Source: Psychromonas sp. MME1
GTDB lineage: Bacteria; Pseudomonadota; Gammaproteobacteria; Enterobacterales; Psychromonadaceae
Reading direction: 5' to 3'
DNA: 64,000 bases
Assembly: GCF_041080865.1 (NCBI RefSeq)
Contig: NZ_CP160906.1
Location: 2,728,001 to 2,792,000 of the forward strand
Made by a program: the position numbers and the translations under genes. How positions within the stretch are numbered: position 1 is the first letter of the stretch; each line of letters starts with the position of its first letter. Of the stretch, positions 9,824 through 19,958 are shown one piece after another. The notes under the pieces are model-generated. The model saw nothing but the letters and a program-made list of their open reading frames with translations, was not told the DNA's origin and searched no databases.

Positions 9824-11191
9824 TTATTTAATAACGATAAAGAACGAACCTCCATTACGATTTATCTGTAACAGTAATGCAGATTCATTGCGTTTTAAGG
9901 CTTTAGTCAGTGATTTAATGTCAGTTACACGGCGTTGATTCGCGCCAACAATAAGATCGCCGACTCTTAAACCACTACCCGCAGCAATCGAGTTTCCCGA
10001 CACCTGTGTAACAACAACACCATTACCATCATTATCATTTTCAAAGCGCACACCTTCTAGCAATGAATGTAGTCCTTCATTCGTAATCGCCGTCTCCTGT
10101 GGAGCGGCAATTAAAACAGTTAACTGTTTCTCTTCACCCTCTCGTAAAATGGTTACCTGTACGCTGTCACCTATATTTTTCACACCAATAAGGCTGCGTA
10201 ATTGTCCCGTGGAAGTGGTATTTTTACCATCAACCATGACGATAACATCCCCTGCCCGCAACCCCGCTTTTTCCGCAGGCATCCCCTTAGCAACATCGCT
10301 GATCAACACCCCTGCTTGGCCATTTTCAAGCGCAAAAGCATCGCGTAGATCAGGTGTAATATCTTGGATTGCAACCCCTATTTGACCACGGCGAACCTCA
10401 CCATGTGCTAAAATCTGTACCATACTTGCCTTGGCCATATTGCTCGGAATGGCAAAGCCAATACCAACATTACCTCCGGCTGGGGCAATGATAGCAGTAT
10501 TGATACCAACCAGCTCACCCGCGAGATTAACTAGCGCGCCACCTGAATTTCCCGGATTGATAGACGCGTCGGTTTGGATAAAGTTTTCATAGCCTTCTAG
10601 CCCTAATCCAGTTCGCCCTAGTGCACTAACGATACCCGTAGTAACGGTTTGCCCTAAGCCAAAGGGGTTACCGATAGCAATCACAAAGTCACCAACATCA
10701 ATGGCTGATGAATCGGCAATTTTCACCTCCGTTAAGCGATCTGCTTCTATTTCTAATATTGCAATATCTAAATCAGGGTCAACTCCCATCAAATTTGCTT
10801 GATAACTTCGCCCATCAAGTAACGAAACGCGTATCTCATCGGCATCTTTAATCACATGGTAATTGGTCATTACCACGCCTTTACTAGCATCCACAATAAC
10901 CCCAGAGCCTGCACTTTGCTGACGCCTATTTTGCTTACCTTCTGGCATTTGCTGTTGATCAGGCAAATTAAAAAAGTGTCTAAAGAAGGGATCATTTAAT
11001 AGTGGGTTAACTTGCTGTGGTTTTGTTGAGTAAGTAGAGATGTTAACCACCGCAGGACTTATCTGTTTTAAAATAGGTGACAAGGAAGGGAAAGGCTTCC
11101 CGTCTGCAGTGATATTCGGAATAGTTGCAACGGCGACCTGAGAAATTAGGCCAATAAAAACAGCAAATAGTGTTAACGAAATTTTCTTCAT
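9824..11191 (-). CDS. degQ: Periplasmic serine endoprotease DegQ
   Basis: A HtrA-family protease of 455 residues that degrades or refolds damaged envelope proteins. Signal peptide at about 1-23; trypsin-like domain with His112 (NYHVI), Asp142 (DLDIA) and Ser216 (GNSGG); then two PDZ domains at about 245-345 and 360-455. Two PDZ domains and the E. coli DegQ length argue against DegS. An ATG six codons earlier (11209) has no ribosome binding site, while AGGA lies 9 bases before the ATG at 11191. Transcribed divergently from metY. Confidence 0.93.
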   Translation of the reverse strand: MKKISLTLFAVFIGLISQVAVATIPNITADGKPFPSLSPILKQISPAVVNISTYSTKPQQVNPLLNDPFFRHFFNLPDQQQMPEGKQNRRQQSAGSGVIVDASKGVVMTNYHVIKDADEIRVSLLDGRSYQANLMGVDPDLDIAILEIEADRLTEVKIADSSAIDVGDFVIAIGNPFGLGQTVTTGIVSALGRTGLGLEGYENFIQTDASINPGNSGGALVNLAGELVGINTAIIAPAGGNVGIGFAIPSNMAKASMVQILAHGEVRRGQIGVAIQDITPDLRDAFALENGQAGVLISDVAKGMPAEKAGLRAGDVIVMVDGKNTTSTGQLRSLIGVKNIGDSVQVTILREGEEKQLTVLIAAPQETAITNEGLHSLLEGVRFENDNDGNGVVVTQVSGNSIAAGSGLRVGDLIVGANQRRVTDIKSLTKALKRNESALLLQINRNGGSFFIVIK

Positions 11192-11515
11192 TTTTAAAAG
11201 TCCTATCATGATTTGTGATCATTAAAAAAAACATGCTAAAAGTACACTATAGAGGCGTTATTCATCCTCGGTAAATGAAATAATAAAATGGTCAATTATC
11301 TCTGTCAATTGGATGAAACATTCGTCGCTAGTCCCCATCGAAATAAATTGCTGATATAAAAGTGACTGGTTGAAGGAGAGTTAAGCAATACCCATAATGG
11401 AGTAATCTCCGTTATTTTAAACATTTTTTCTGATTATCTTATTCTATAGTGCTAGATTTAACACTCCATCGTATACATGAAACGTATCAACAGCCATTTT
11501 CAGTTCGGAGTAATT
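11192..11515. other. Divergent degQ/metY intergenic region, nothing recognised
   Basis: About 320 bases between two divergent starts. I looked for tandem MetJ boxes and saw none convincing, and no strong hairpin. The two promoters are not clear enough to place. Confidence 0.5.
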
Positions 11516-12787
11516 ATGAAATTAGAATCACTTGCGTTACACCATGGTTATCAATCAGAGGCGACCACTAAAGCAGCTGCCGTGCCAATCTATCAAACCA
11601 CGTCTTACACCTTTGATGACACACAGCACGGCGCAGATTTATTCGATTTAAAAGTCCCTGGCAATATTTATACCCGCATTATGAATCCCACCACCGATGT
11701 TTTAGAGAAACGTGTTGCGGAAATGGAGGGGGGTATCGCCGCATTAGCTGTTGCTTCAGGCATGTCTGCAATCACTTATGCCATTCAATGTATTTGCGAA
11801 GTAGGTACAAACATAGTTAGCACTAGCCAACTCTATGGTGGCACTTATAACCTTTTTGCACACTCATTCCCTAAACAGGGTATTGAAACACGAATGGTCT
11901 CCTTTGATGATTACCAAGGTTTCGCCGATGCAATAGATGAAAATACACGCGCTATTTTTTGCGAATCAATAGGTAACCCTGCCGGCAACATTGTTGATAT
12001 TAAAAAATTGGCCGAGATTGCCCATCAACATGGCTTACCGCTGATTGTCGATAATACAGTAGCAACGCCTGTATTATGTCGTCCATTTGAATTTGGCGCG
12101 GATATTGTGGTGCACTCTTTAACGAAATATATCGGTGGTCACGGCACATCCATTGGCGGCATTATTGTTGACTCAGGCAAGTTTGATTGGGTTGCCAATA
12201 AACAACGTTTCGCTGTGATGAATGAGCCAGATCCCTCGTACCATGATGTTGTTTATACTGAAGCCTTTGGTCCGGCTGCTTATATCGGACGTTGTCGTGT
12301 TGTACCACTTCGTAATACCGGGGCTGCAATTTCACCGATGAACTCATTCCAAATACTACAGGGCTTAGAGACTTTGTGCCTGCGTATGGAGCGACACTGT
12401 GAAAATGCAGTCAAATTGGCAACCTATTTAAGCAATCACGATAAGGTAGAATGGGTAAATTATGCAGCCCTAGAAAGCAGCCAATATCATGAAACCTGCC
12501 AAAAAATTTGCTCAGGCAAAGCATCGGGTATATTAAGCTTTGGTATCAAAGGAGGCTCAGAGGCAGGAGGCAAGTTTATTGATGCCTTAAAAATGATATT
12601 ACGTTTAGTTAATATCGGTGACGCTAAATCCCTTGCCTGCCACCCTGCTTCAACGACACATAGACAGCTTAATGCCGCAGAGTTAAAAGCAGCGGGTGTT
12701 AGCGAAGAGCTTATACGTATTTCCGTCGGTATTGAGAATATCGATGATATCATTGCCGATGTAGAGCAAGCGCTCGCGGCGGTTTAA
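11516..12787 (+). CDS. metY: O-acetylhomoserine aminocarboxypropyltransferase (sulfhydrylase)
   Basis: A PLP enzyme of the Cys/Met metabolism family, about 423 residues. It makes homocysteine directly from O-acetylhomoserine and sulfide, bypassing cystathionine. The long MetY-type N-terminus (LALHHGYQSEATTKAAAVPIYQTTSY) separates it from MetB. The PLP lysine is Lys204 in HSLTKYIGG, and SGMSAITYA is at about 81-89. GGAG stands 6 bases before the ATG at 11516; the ATG 13 codons upstream lacks a site. A hairpin follows the gene. The presence of metJ at 57.4 kb suggests MetJ control of the pathway in this organism. Confidence 0.93.
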   Translation: MKLESLALHHGYQSEATTKAAAVPIYQTTSYTFDDTQHGADLFDLKVPGNIYTRIMNPTTDVLEKRVAEMEGGIAALAVASGMSAITYAIQCICEVGTNIVSTSQLYGGTYNLFAHSFPKQGIETRMVSFDDYQGFADAIDENTRAIFCESIGNPAGNIVDIKKLAEIAHQHGLPLIVDNTVATPVLCRPFEFGADIVVHSLTKYIGGHGTSIGGIIVDSGKFDWVANKQRFAVMNEPDPSYHDVVYTEAFGPAAYIGRCRVVPLRNTGAAISPMNSFQILQGLETLCLRMERHCENAVKLATYLSNHDKVEWVNYAALESSQYHETCQKICSGKASGILSFGIKGGSEAGGKFIDALKMILRLVNIGDAKSLACHPASTTHRQLNAAELKAAGVSEELIRISVGIENIDDIIADVEQALAAV

Positions 12788-12805
12788 ATTTAGGCGTTCA
12801 AATTT

Positions 12806-12831
12806 AAGCCGTAACGATTTCGTTGCGGCTT
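12806..12831 (+). terminator. Hairpin between metY and the DUF3820 gene
   Basis: An 11-bp stem (AAGCCGTAACG/CGTTGCGGCTT, one T-G pair) with a 4-base loop 19 bases after the metY stop. Only weak T-richness follows, so termination may be partial. Confidence 0.6.
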
Positions 12832-12848
12832 ATTATCAGGAGAACACA

Positions 12849-13064
12849 ATGCAAGACACGCAAGCATTAAGCGATGCAATCAACCAAGTTATGCCCTTTG
12901 GGAAGTATGCGGGTCGTAAACTTATCCATTTACCAGAGCCCTATCTTGTCTGGTTTTATAGTAAAGGTTTTCCGCAAGGAAAATTAGGTGAACAACTTGC
13001 TTTAATGTATGAGGTAAAACTAAACGGGCTAGAGAAAATGCTTGCCCCACTAATCAAGCAATAA
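12849..13064 (+). CDS. DUF3820 family small protein
   Basis: A 71-residue protein matching DUF3820: MPFGKYAGRKLIHLPEPYLVWFYSKGFPQG, then LGEQLALMYEVKLNGLE. This family is common in Vibrio and Shewanella relatives and is related to the small domain found next to exonuclease-like folds. Role unknown; no membrane segment or Cys motif. CAGGAG precedes the ATG. Confidence 0.85.
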   Translation: MQDTQALSDAINQVMPFGKYAGRKLIHLPEPYLVWFYSKGFPQGKLGEQLALMYEVKLNGLEKMLAPLIKQ

Positions 13065-13367
13065 AATAGCATGACACAGATCACACCAATTTCACATAAA
13101 ATATCAGCAAACAGGCTGAAAGACCTATTTTAACTGAGCTTATAAGCTACGCCCCCTAATAAAAACAGAAAACTACGCCCTACCACATAAAGTACAGCAA
13201 TTCATAATGAAATTTATTCTTTTTTGCCACGATCCCTGATCGATTATAAATTTACATTTTACTTGTACCATGACGGGTAGAGTGTGATCTATAACCGCTT
13301 GAGATTTCAATGACTATGCTTTAATAACGTACTTTTTATTTATATATCAATTAAGGTACTTACTATT
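13065..13367. promoter_or_regulatory. Leader region of the amylase gene with possible CRP half-sites
   Basis: Three hundred bases without a gene. TGTGATCTATAACC (13283-13296) and GATCACACC near 13080 each match one half of a CRP site, which would fit a carbohydrate gene, but neither is a full palindrome. I see no hairpin or repeat. Confidence 0.25.
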
Positions 13368-15497
13368 ATGTTACGGAAATCTCTAGTAGCTCTATCGGTG
13401 ACCGCATTATTGTCAGCTTGTGCTGGTGGTGCAGGAGAATCTACTCAAGCTAATAACACGGAGGCGGCTAACGCTCCCTATAGTGTCAATATTACCGCTG
13501 CTAAAGCAGCGTCGGACAACCACTTAGTCTGTAATCAGCCCGAAAGTAACAATGCAGCCTGTAATTTGCGTATGTATCAAGTTATGGTGGAATCATTTAT
13601 CGATGCAGATAGTAATGCCGATTATGGAACAGGTTACGGTACAAGCCATCATAAAGGTGATATAGCCGGTGTCACTGCATCATTGGATTATATTAAATCG
13701 TTAGGTATGAATACCGTTTGGTTAACACCGATATTTGAATCGATTCCTATAGATGGACAAACAGAATGGATAGATAGACTCGATGCAACGGGTTATTTTA
13801 CCAGCAACTATTTCAAAATAGATCCAAAATTTGGAACACTAGAACAGGCTAAAGAGTTAGTTAAAAAAGCACATGAAAAAGGCATGTATGTCATTTTTGA
13901 TGGTGTGTTTGGTCACCATAAAGGTAATGTTGTTAAATCACCTCAGGGTCGTTTACCTACTATCGGTGCTCCAGTTGGTAATGTCGGATTTGAAGCCAAA
14001 TATCCAGAAGACTTAGCGTTTTATAAAGAAGTTGCAACCTACTGGGTCAATGAGCTACAAATTGATGGCTGGCGTTTAGATCAAGCTTATCAAGTTCCAG
14101 TTTCACAATGGACGGAAATTCGTAAAGCCGTAGAAGAGGCATCAGCAACACAAACCTATAAATTAGCAGGTAAAGAGGTCAATCCTCTTGGCTACATGGT
14201 CGCAGAAATCTGGCGTACAGGTGCCAACGACATCGCAGCACAGGGATATGGTCCAGAGGATGATCCGGCACTGCCATCAGCATTTGATTTCCCTGTACGT
14301 TATTCAGTTGTACAGACTTTTGCTGTCGATGAGAACAGTGGCGGCAAACGCCCAGCAACCCATTTAGATGAGGCACTATTCTCACATGTTTCCTATCCAT
14401 CTCATGCGATGCCAAATTTAATGCTAGGTAATCATGATTTAGTGCGCTTTGGTGATTTACTACAACGTGGCTTTATCGCTGACCCAAGTGAGCCAGAATA
14501 TTGGACTCGTCATAAAGCGGCATTCAGCTTTATGGCTGCCTATAGCGGCCCAATTACACTTTACTATGGTGAAGAGATAGGCGATCAAGTTCCAGATTTT
14601 GAAGCAATGTACTCTAACTGTGATGGTTCAAGTGGCCTATGTGATGATCACGTTGCTCGTTCAAGCGCAACAATTGAAGGCTTAGCGACCACAGTTGGTG
14701 GTGAGATTGCTGTACTGAATGAACAACAATCAGACCTGAAAAATTATGTTTCTTCTTTGATGGCAATGCGCGCTGCAAATCCGGCACTTTATAACGGCAG
14801 CCGTACACACATCTATTCAGATAATAATGTTTACGTCGACCGTAAAGATGCAGGTAATAACCATGTGCTTTATCTAGTGAACACTAAAGATAAAGAAGCA
14901 ATTATCACTCTCAAAGGAGATGCGTTAGGTAGTGTTGGCAACTTAACTAATCTATTAGACAAGCAAACGGTTAAACTCGTCACTGGACAATATCAGATAA
15001 CACTCGCTCCTCTTTCTGCCGCATTTTATAATATAGACTCCCCTTCTAAGAAAGGCCCTGTGTTCACTAAAAAAGTTGCGAGTTTGACGGGTACGGGCGA
15101 TCTTGCTAAATGTGATGCTCCAACCATTAAAGGTGACAAAGGACCGCTAGGTAAAACAATGTGGATCCGCGGAACTTACAAAGGTGGCGATGGCTTTAAT
15201 GCAACTCCTGCTTCACATAAATTTACTTATAAGGGTAATAATATTTACCAAGTGGTTGTTGAAGAAAAGAGTGCAAGTGCATTTGCCTTTAAATTTGCCG
15301 CAGCTGACTGGTCATCTGAATTTGCAGTGAAAAAATCCAAAGCCGTTATTATTGGTCAAGAGCAACCGATCATGACCGCTTCAGGTTACGGTACCGAATC
15401 ACCCATAAAAATTCCAGAGCCGGGTACTTACGTGTATAGCTTTAAAGTTGAAAAAGGACTGCATAAAGGCACTATGATGGTCAGTAAGTGTAAATAA
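13368..15497 (+). CDS. GH13 alpha-amylase family lipoprotein
   Basis: A 709-residue secreted alpha-glucan hydrolase. A lipoprotein signal with lipobox LSAC (Cys18) predicts a lipid-anchored protein on the envelope. The GH13 barrel covers about residues 60-540. Region I is DGVFGHH at about 178-184, region II GWRLDQ with nucleophile Asp238, region III VAEIW with acid Glu280, and region IV GNHD with Asp357. A further domain of about 110 residues (WIRGTYKGGDGFN to the C-terminus) resembles a beta-sandwich that may bind starch. Substrate (starch, maltodextrin or cyclodextrin) is not clear. It is followed by a very strong terminator and stands alone. Confidence 0.9.
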   Translation: MLRKSLVALSVTALLSACAGGAGESTQANNTEAANAPYSVNITAAKAASDNHLVCNQPESNNAACNLRMYQVMVESFIDADSNADYGTGYGTSHHKGDIAGVTASLDYIKSLGMNTVWLTPIFESIPIDGQTEWIDRLDATGYFTSNYFKIDPKFGTLEQAKELVKKAHEKGMYVIFDGVFGHHKGNVVKSPQGRLPTIGAPVGNVGFEAKYPEDLAFYKEVATYWVNELQIDGWRLDQAYQVPVSQWTEIRKAVEEASATQTYKLAGKEVNPLGYMVAEIWRTGANDIAAQGYGPEDDPALPSAFDFPVRYSVVQTFAVDENSGGKRPATHLDEALFSHVSYPSHAMPNLMLGNHDLVRFGDLLQRGFIADPSEPEYWTRHKAAFSFMAAYSGPITLYYGEEIGDQVPDFEAMYSNCDGSSGLCDDHVARSSATIEGLATTVGGEIAVLNEQQSDLKNYVSSLMAMRAANPALYNGSRTHIYSDNNVYVDRKDAGNNHVLYLVNTKDKEAIITLKGDALGSVGNLTNLLDKQTVKLVTGQYQITLAPLSAAFYNIDSPSKKGPVFTKKVASLTGTGDLAKCDAPTIKGDKGPLGKTMWIRGTYKGGDGFNATPASHKFTYKGNNIYQVVVEEKSASAFAFKFAAADWSSEFAVKKSKAVIIGQEQPIMTASGYGTESPIKIPEPGTYVYSFKVEKGLHKGTMMVSKCK

Positions 15498-15581
15498 TAG
15501 AGAAATTACAGCTTGCATAGCTGGATGACTTCTCTTTTTCTTGACTGATTTTTGCATTTTTATTGATAATAGGTATAGTTA

Positions 15582-15623
15582 AAATCGAACCGTTATGGAT
15601 TACCATAGGGTTCGATTTTTTTT
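15582..15623 (+). terminator. Rho-independent terminator of the amylase gene
   Basis: A 10-bp stem (AAATCGAACC/GGTTCGATTT) with an inner TATGG/CCATA stem, ending in a T-run. One of the best terminators in the window. Confidence 0.9.
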
Positions 15624-15700
15624 ACTTTTTTCTTTACAGAAAAATTTCTGCTTAACTGTAACCCTATTTAAAGTATTAGCCGAAAAATAACAGGATACAT

Positions 15701-16902
15701 ATGGAAGTTATTGAAATAAAACCTTTTATCTCTTTTACCATCACAATTATTTTGTTGTTTATCGGTAAAATAGCAATATCTAAATCACCTCTACTACAAC
15801 GATATAGCATCCCGAACCGGTTATTGGCGGTTTTGTTTGTGCAGGGGTGGTCGCACTATTTTATTATGTTTTTAAAATAGAAATTCATTTCGGCTTAAAT
15901 GTTCGCGATATTCTACTACTCTACTTTTTTGCAGGGATTGGACTAAATGCAGACTTTAAAAGCTTACTCTCTGGTGGCAAACCTTTAGTAATTCTAACCT
16001 TACTTGCTATCATCTATATTTTTATGCAAAACATTCTCGGCGTTAGCGTCGCGACGGCTTTTGGATTAGATCCATTATTAGGGCTCATGTCTGGCTCTAT
16101 CTCTTTGATCGGCGGTGTGGGTACGACAATGGCCTGGGCACCACTATACCAAGAGTGGGGTGTTCAAGGCGCCGCTGAAATGGGCATAGCGAGTAACACC
16201 ATCGGTTTAATACTTGCCTGTGTCATGGGAGGCCCGATTGCTAACTACTTAATTAACCGACACAAATTAACAGCAAGTAACGATCAAGTGTTAGATATTG
16301 GCGTTACCCATAAAGATATCCACGTAAAATTAGATCACTATAGTGTCTTACATGCTTGGTTGTTATTGAATATCTGTTTAATACTAGGTTATCTATTAGA
16401 CATGTTGATTTCAGAAACAGATTTAAAACTCCCCATGTTCGTCTCTTGTATGATTTCAGGGATCGTCATTGGTAACTTTAGAACGCTCATCTTAAAACGA
16501 AAAACCAAAGAGGGTATGAGACAAAGTTTAGGTTTAATCTCTGATATTTGTCTAGGTATGTTCTTAACGATGGCATTGATGGGGCTACAATTGTGGCAAT
16601 TGCAAAATGCCATCGTTTACTTAAGTTCAGTGATGTTTTTACAGGCGCTACTTTCAATTGTCTTTACTATTTTCATTGTCTATCGATTTATGGGTAAGGA
16701 TTACGAATCAGCAGTTATTAGTTCTGGTTTTGGAGGGATAACCCTTGGTTCAACTGCCACTGCTATCGTTAATATGACGGCGGTAACACAACAATATGGC
16801 GCAGCGCATCGAGCATTTATTGTGGTGCCCTTGGTTTGTGGTTTCTTTATTGATTTAATGAACGCGTTTATCATTAACTGGTTCGTCACCCTTCATGGTT
16901 AA
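15701..16902 (+). pseudogene. gltS: Sodium/glutamate symporter GltS-like, frameshifted
   Basis: The first frame, from ATG 15701 with AGGA upstream, encodes the N-terminal membrane helix ending QRYSIP, then leaves the family and stops. The next frame restores IGGFVCAGVVALF and continues for about 350 residues with GltS features: FFAGIGLNADFKSLL, GSISLIGGVGTTMAW, a central cytoplasmic loop and FGGITLGSTATAIVNM near the end. One base appears to be missing in the CCCG at 15811-15814. GltS imports glutamate with Na+. Compared with E. coli GltS the glycine-rich GGHGTG motif is GGVGTT, so the substrate may differ. The restored length of about 400 residues is normal. The break may be sequence error. 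Confidence 0.82.
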
Positions 16903-16939
16903 GTAATGGCTATAAGCAGTGCTCCAAGGCGCTGCTTAT

Positions 16940-17088
16940 ACCTATATGGGGAATCATATTGTGGTCATCGCTTATTGAGAAAAAATGAGGGAGCAAACTG
17001 TATGATTGAGTAATAGCCGAATTACAATTGAATACAACGCAGCTATCTTTACCCATGTTACCTCAAGATATTATGCAGATTGCGATTA
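16940..17088 (+). repeat. MITE-like element, copy A
   Basis: About 150 bases that align with copy B (37386-37542) across most of their length, sharing for example TGATTGAGTAATAGC and the right end ATTATGCAGATTGCGATTA. The terminal repeats are more decayed than in copy B. The right end overlaps the stop codon of scsD. No coding capacity. Confidence 0.6.
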
Positions 17089-17616
17089 AGCCATCAATAA
17101 CCGTAACCACATCCCTATCGGCGATGTAAATCCGGTTGTTATCGACTTAATCTCACCTTTATCAATAATAAAAATGGTTGGTGTTTGAGAAACGCCCCAG
17201 GCTTTACTTATTACCCCCTGCTGGTCATTAATAACTTTAAAATCATACCCTTTGCTCTCAATGTAATGCTTAATACGGCTCTCATTACCCGAGCTAATCG
17301 CAATTGATAACACTGGATAATGCGCTGACATGAAATCAACCGATGGTGATACCGTACTACAAACACTGCACCACGTTGCCCAAAAGTAGAGCAAAACAGG
17401 TTCTTCTTTGCTCATCGCTAAAAGATCAATTTTATCCCCTTGTACATCATTGACCACTAAACCCAATATTTGATCGGAAGGGACGGCTCGGGTTCGCCAT
17501 AAATCCACCCCCCAACCAACGGCTAAAAAGAGTAGTGAATAAATGACAATGGTTGATGCCCATTTACGTATCGATTTTTTCTTCTTTGTACTCAGTTCAT
17601 TACTATCACTCATCAT
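17086..17616 (-). CDS. scsD: ScsD-like thioredoxin-fold protein
   Basis: A 176-residue membrane-anchored thiol oxidoreductase: an N-terminal helix at about 21-38, then a TlpA/thioredoxin-fold domain facing the periplasm with the redox pair Cys83-Cys86 (WCSVC) and the cis-Pro loop TPTIF. The ScsD family is linked to copper tolerance and periplasmic disulfide exchange. Its ATGA overlaps the scsB stop by 4 bases, so the two are translated together and ScsB probably supplies its electrons. No scsC lies between or beside them. The stop codon lies in a MITE-like repeat. Confidence 0.85.
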   Translation of the reverse strand: MMSDSNELSTKKKKSIRKWASTIVIYSLLFLAVGWGVDLWRTRAVPSDQILGLVVNDVQGDKIDLLAMSKEEPVLLYFWATWCSVCSTVSPSVDFMSAHYPVLSIAISSGNESRIKHYIESKGYDFKVINDQQGVISKAWGVSQTPTIFIIDKGEIKSITTGFTSPIGMWLRLLMA

Positions 17617-19747
17617 TTATCTCCTTGCGCTTGCGCAATCGCAGCTAACACCTGTTTATTACTCAAAATAGTATCCAAAGCTATCCCCTCTGGTGCAGCA
17701 GGGCCATAGACAATATTAAATGGTACACCATAACGATTAAATGACTGTAAATATTGTGTAACAGAATCGGAACGCACCGTCCAATCGCCTCTCATCAATA
17801 CTATGTTTTCAGATTGCAATGCGCTATATACAGGTTCTTGCAATAATACGGCTATTTTATTCGCTTTACAGGTGACACACCAATCGGCAGTGACATCAAC
17901 AAAAACTGTTTTTCCCTGCGCGACCTGTTGAGTAATAACTGCAACATCAAGTGTTTGCCAATCTAGTTCATCTCGATTTGAGCTTGCCCAATAATTATCA
18001 CTTAAATGAGCCACAGTAAAACCTACGGCACTAACCAGTAATAGCGATAACAATGCCAAAAAGAAAACACGTTGACCATATTGACGTATGACTAATATAA
18101 ATAGCGATAATAGCAGTAAGCTAGCCAGACTAATCGTCCACATCGCACCAATAAATATCGCCAACAAACTCAGTAACCACAGGCTGGTTGCTAAGATCAT
18201 TAATGCAAACACAAGCTTAACACGATTCATCCACGGCCCCGGCTTGGGTAACAACAGGGCAAGACCAGGAAAAGCTGCAATTATTAGCCAAGGTAAAGCC
18301 ATTCCCATGCCTAACGCGGTGAAGATGGTAAATAACGCCATTGTCGATGCCCCTAAGGCAAAAGCGACTGCGGTTCCTAAAAATGGAGCGCTACAGGGCG
18401 TCGCCAGCAATGTTGCAAACATACCTTGTAAGTAATGACCAACTAACGAGTTATCACCCGACGTGGCTAACCATGTATTGGCTTTCACGGATAACCGTAT
18501 CTCAAACAAACCAAACATGTTAGCCGCAAATAACGCCGTGATAGCTGCCATAAATGCAATAAAATATGGGTTTTGGAATTGAATCCCCCAACCGAGCGCT
18601 TGCCCTGATAACTTCAGAAATAAGATAAAAGCAGCTAACAACCAAAAAGAGCAAAGAATTCCCAAACTCGATGCAATAAATTGCTGACGAATTTGCCCTC
18701 GTTGAATTCCTTGTAACGACAATATGGTGCTTAATTTCATGCCTAAAACGGGCAATACACAGGGCATGATATTAAGAATTAAACCACCTAATAATGCCAC
18801 TAAAAATATTGACGTAAGTGAATCTGCACCAGTTTGGTTGATAACCTGATCAGAACTACGATTAATTATTTCAACTAAAAGATCATCATCCACAACGGTA
18901 AAATGCAAAGGTTGTTGGGATAAATCAACATCTCCAGCCCAACTCGAAGCATTAAATGAGGCTGTTAGCTGCTTGCCTGAGATGTTAATTATTGGTGTTG
19001 AAAAATTGATTTCCGCTAACAGCGGATCTTCTGTATCAACAAAAACATCGGGATTACGCCAATTAAATTGATTACTAATTTGTACGCGCAGCGATTGTGT
19101 TGTTTTATCCCAATAAGAGTGAATATCGGTAATCGTCGCACTCTGTTGTTCAGCCAGTTGCTCTGAGTCAATAACAACGGGAACGCTCGACATCGCCTGC
19201 GCATAGCTGAAAGCGACCTCAGAGTCAGGCTGCAACTCAGATGGATTAAATGAGAGCATAAAATTATAATCACTTAGCACACAAATAGTCGTACAGGATG
19301 CCAAGGTCAGTTTTGCCTCAAAATAGGTCTCTTTATTAAAATCAGCTACGGAAATAACCATCGGAAAGTGGATTATCTCTTTATAACCTAAGGTATCAAC
19401 CCCCAAAACAGGGTAGCGTTTAGGCGCAGGCCAATGCCAATTTAGCGCAGTAACATTGGCATCGTGAACCCACTCCAATTGCGGTGCCACCCCTCCTTCC
19501 CGGGAGAACGCCAATAGGTTTTCCAACCATCATCGAGATTCACACTCAACAAAGCATTAACGGTGTTAGCCTGTGGATCTGTTTGTCCGGTTAATTGCAT
19601 CTGCACAGAAACGGGAGGATGTGAAGGATTAATTAACCATCCAGAGCTTACTAACTGACTATTCGCACTAGCGATAACACTATAAAGACAAAGACTAAAT
19701 AGCAATACAGTGGATGCAACATGAAAAACACGGTTCAATTTAAACAA
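17613..19747 (-). pseudogene. scsB: ScsB/DsbD-family thiol transporter, frameshifted
   Basis: Two frames together give a complete ScsB-type protein of about 710 residues. The first (from 19747) has a signal peptide and ends in DGWKTYWRSPG. The second resumes with EGGVAPQLEW and carries the immunoglobulin-like N-domain, eight membrane helices with two conserved Cys (MPCVLPVLG and TPCSAPFLG) and a C-terminal thioredoxin domain with WCVTCK. One base seems to be missing at about 19496-19504, in a GGG. ScsB passes electrons from cytoplasmic thioredoxin to periplasmic partners. It overlaps scsD by 4 bases. A single indel in an otherwise clean gene may be sequence error. Confidence 0.85.
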
Positions 19748-19958
19748 ATGTAATTCTCCAACGACAAAAATAACGTTTCATAAATAGCCTATTTGAAGGC
19801 CATACATATACTCATAACAGCATTTTAACGATATCTTCACATATATGCCATGTATAACTAAATAGACTTCACACTATCCATTACTAGCTGATGTCTATTT
19901 ACAGTTAATCGATTTATAATCTTTCATATTGTATTTAAGCCTCTTCACGGTAATCACG

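Noticed and set aside
11210-11515. MetJ boxes upstream of metY
   Set aside because: No tandem AGACGTCT-like pair of adequate fit.
13076-13140. A possible fourth MITE-like end (ACACCAATTTCACATAA)
   Set aside because: It resembles the left end, but no matching right end or internal homology was found.
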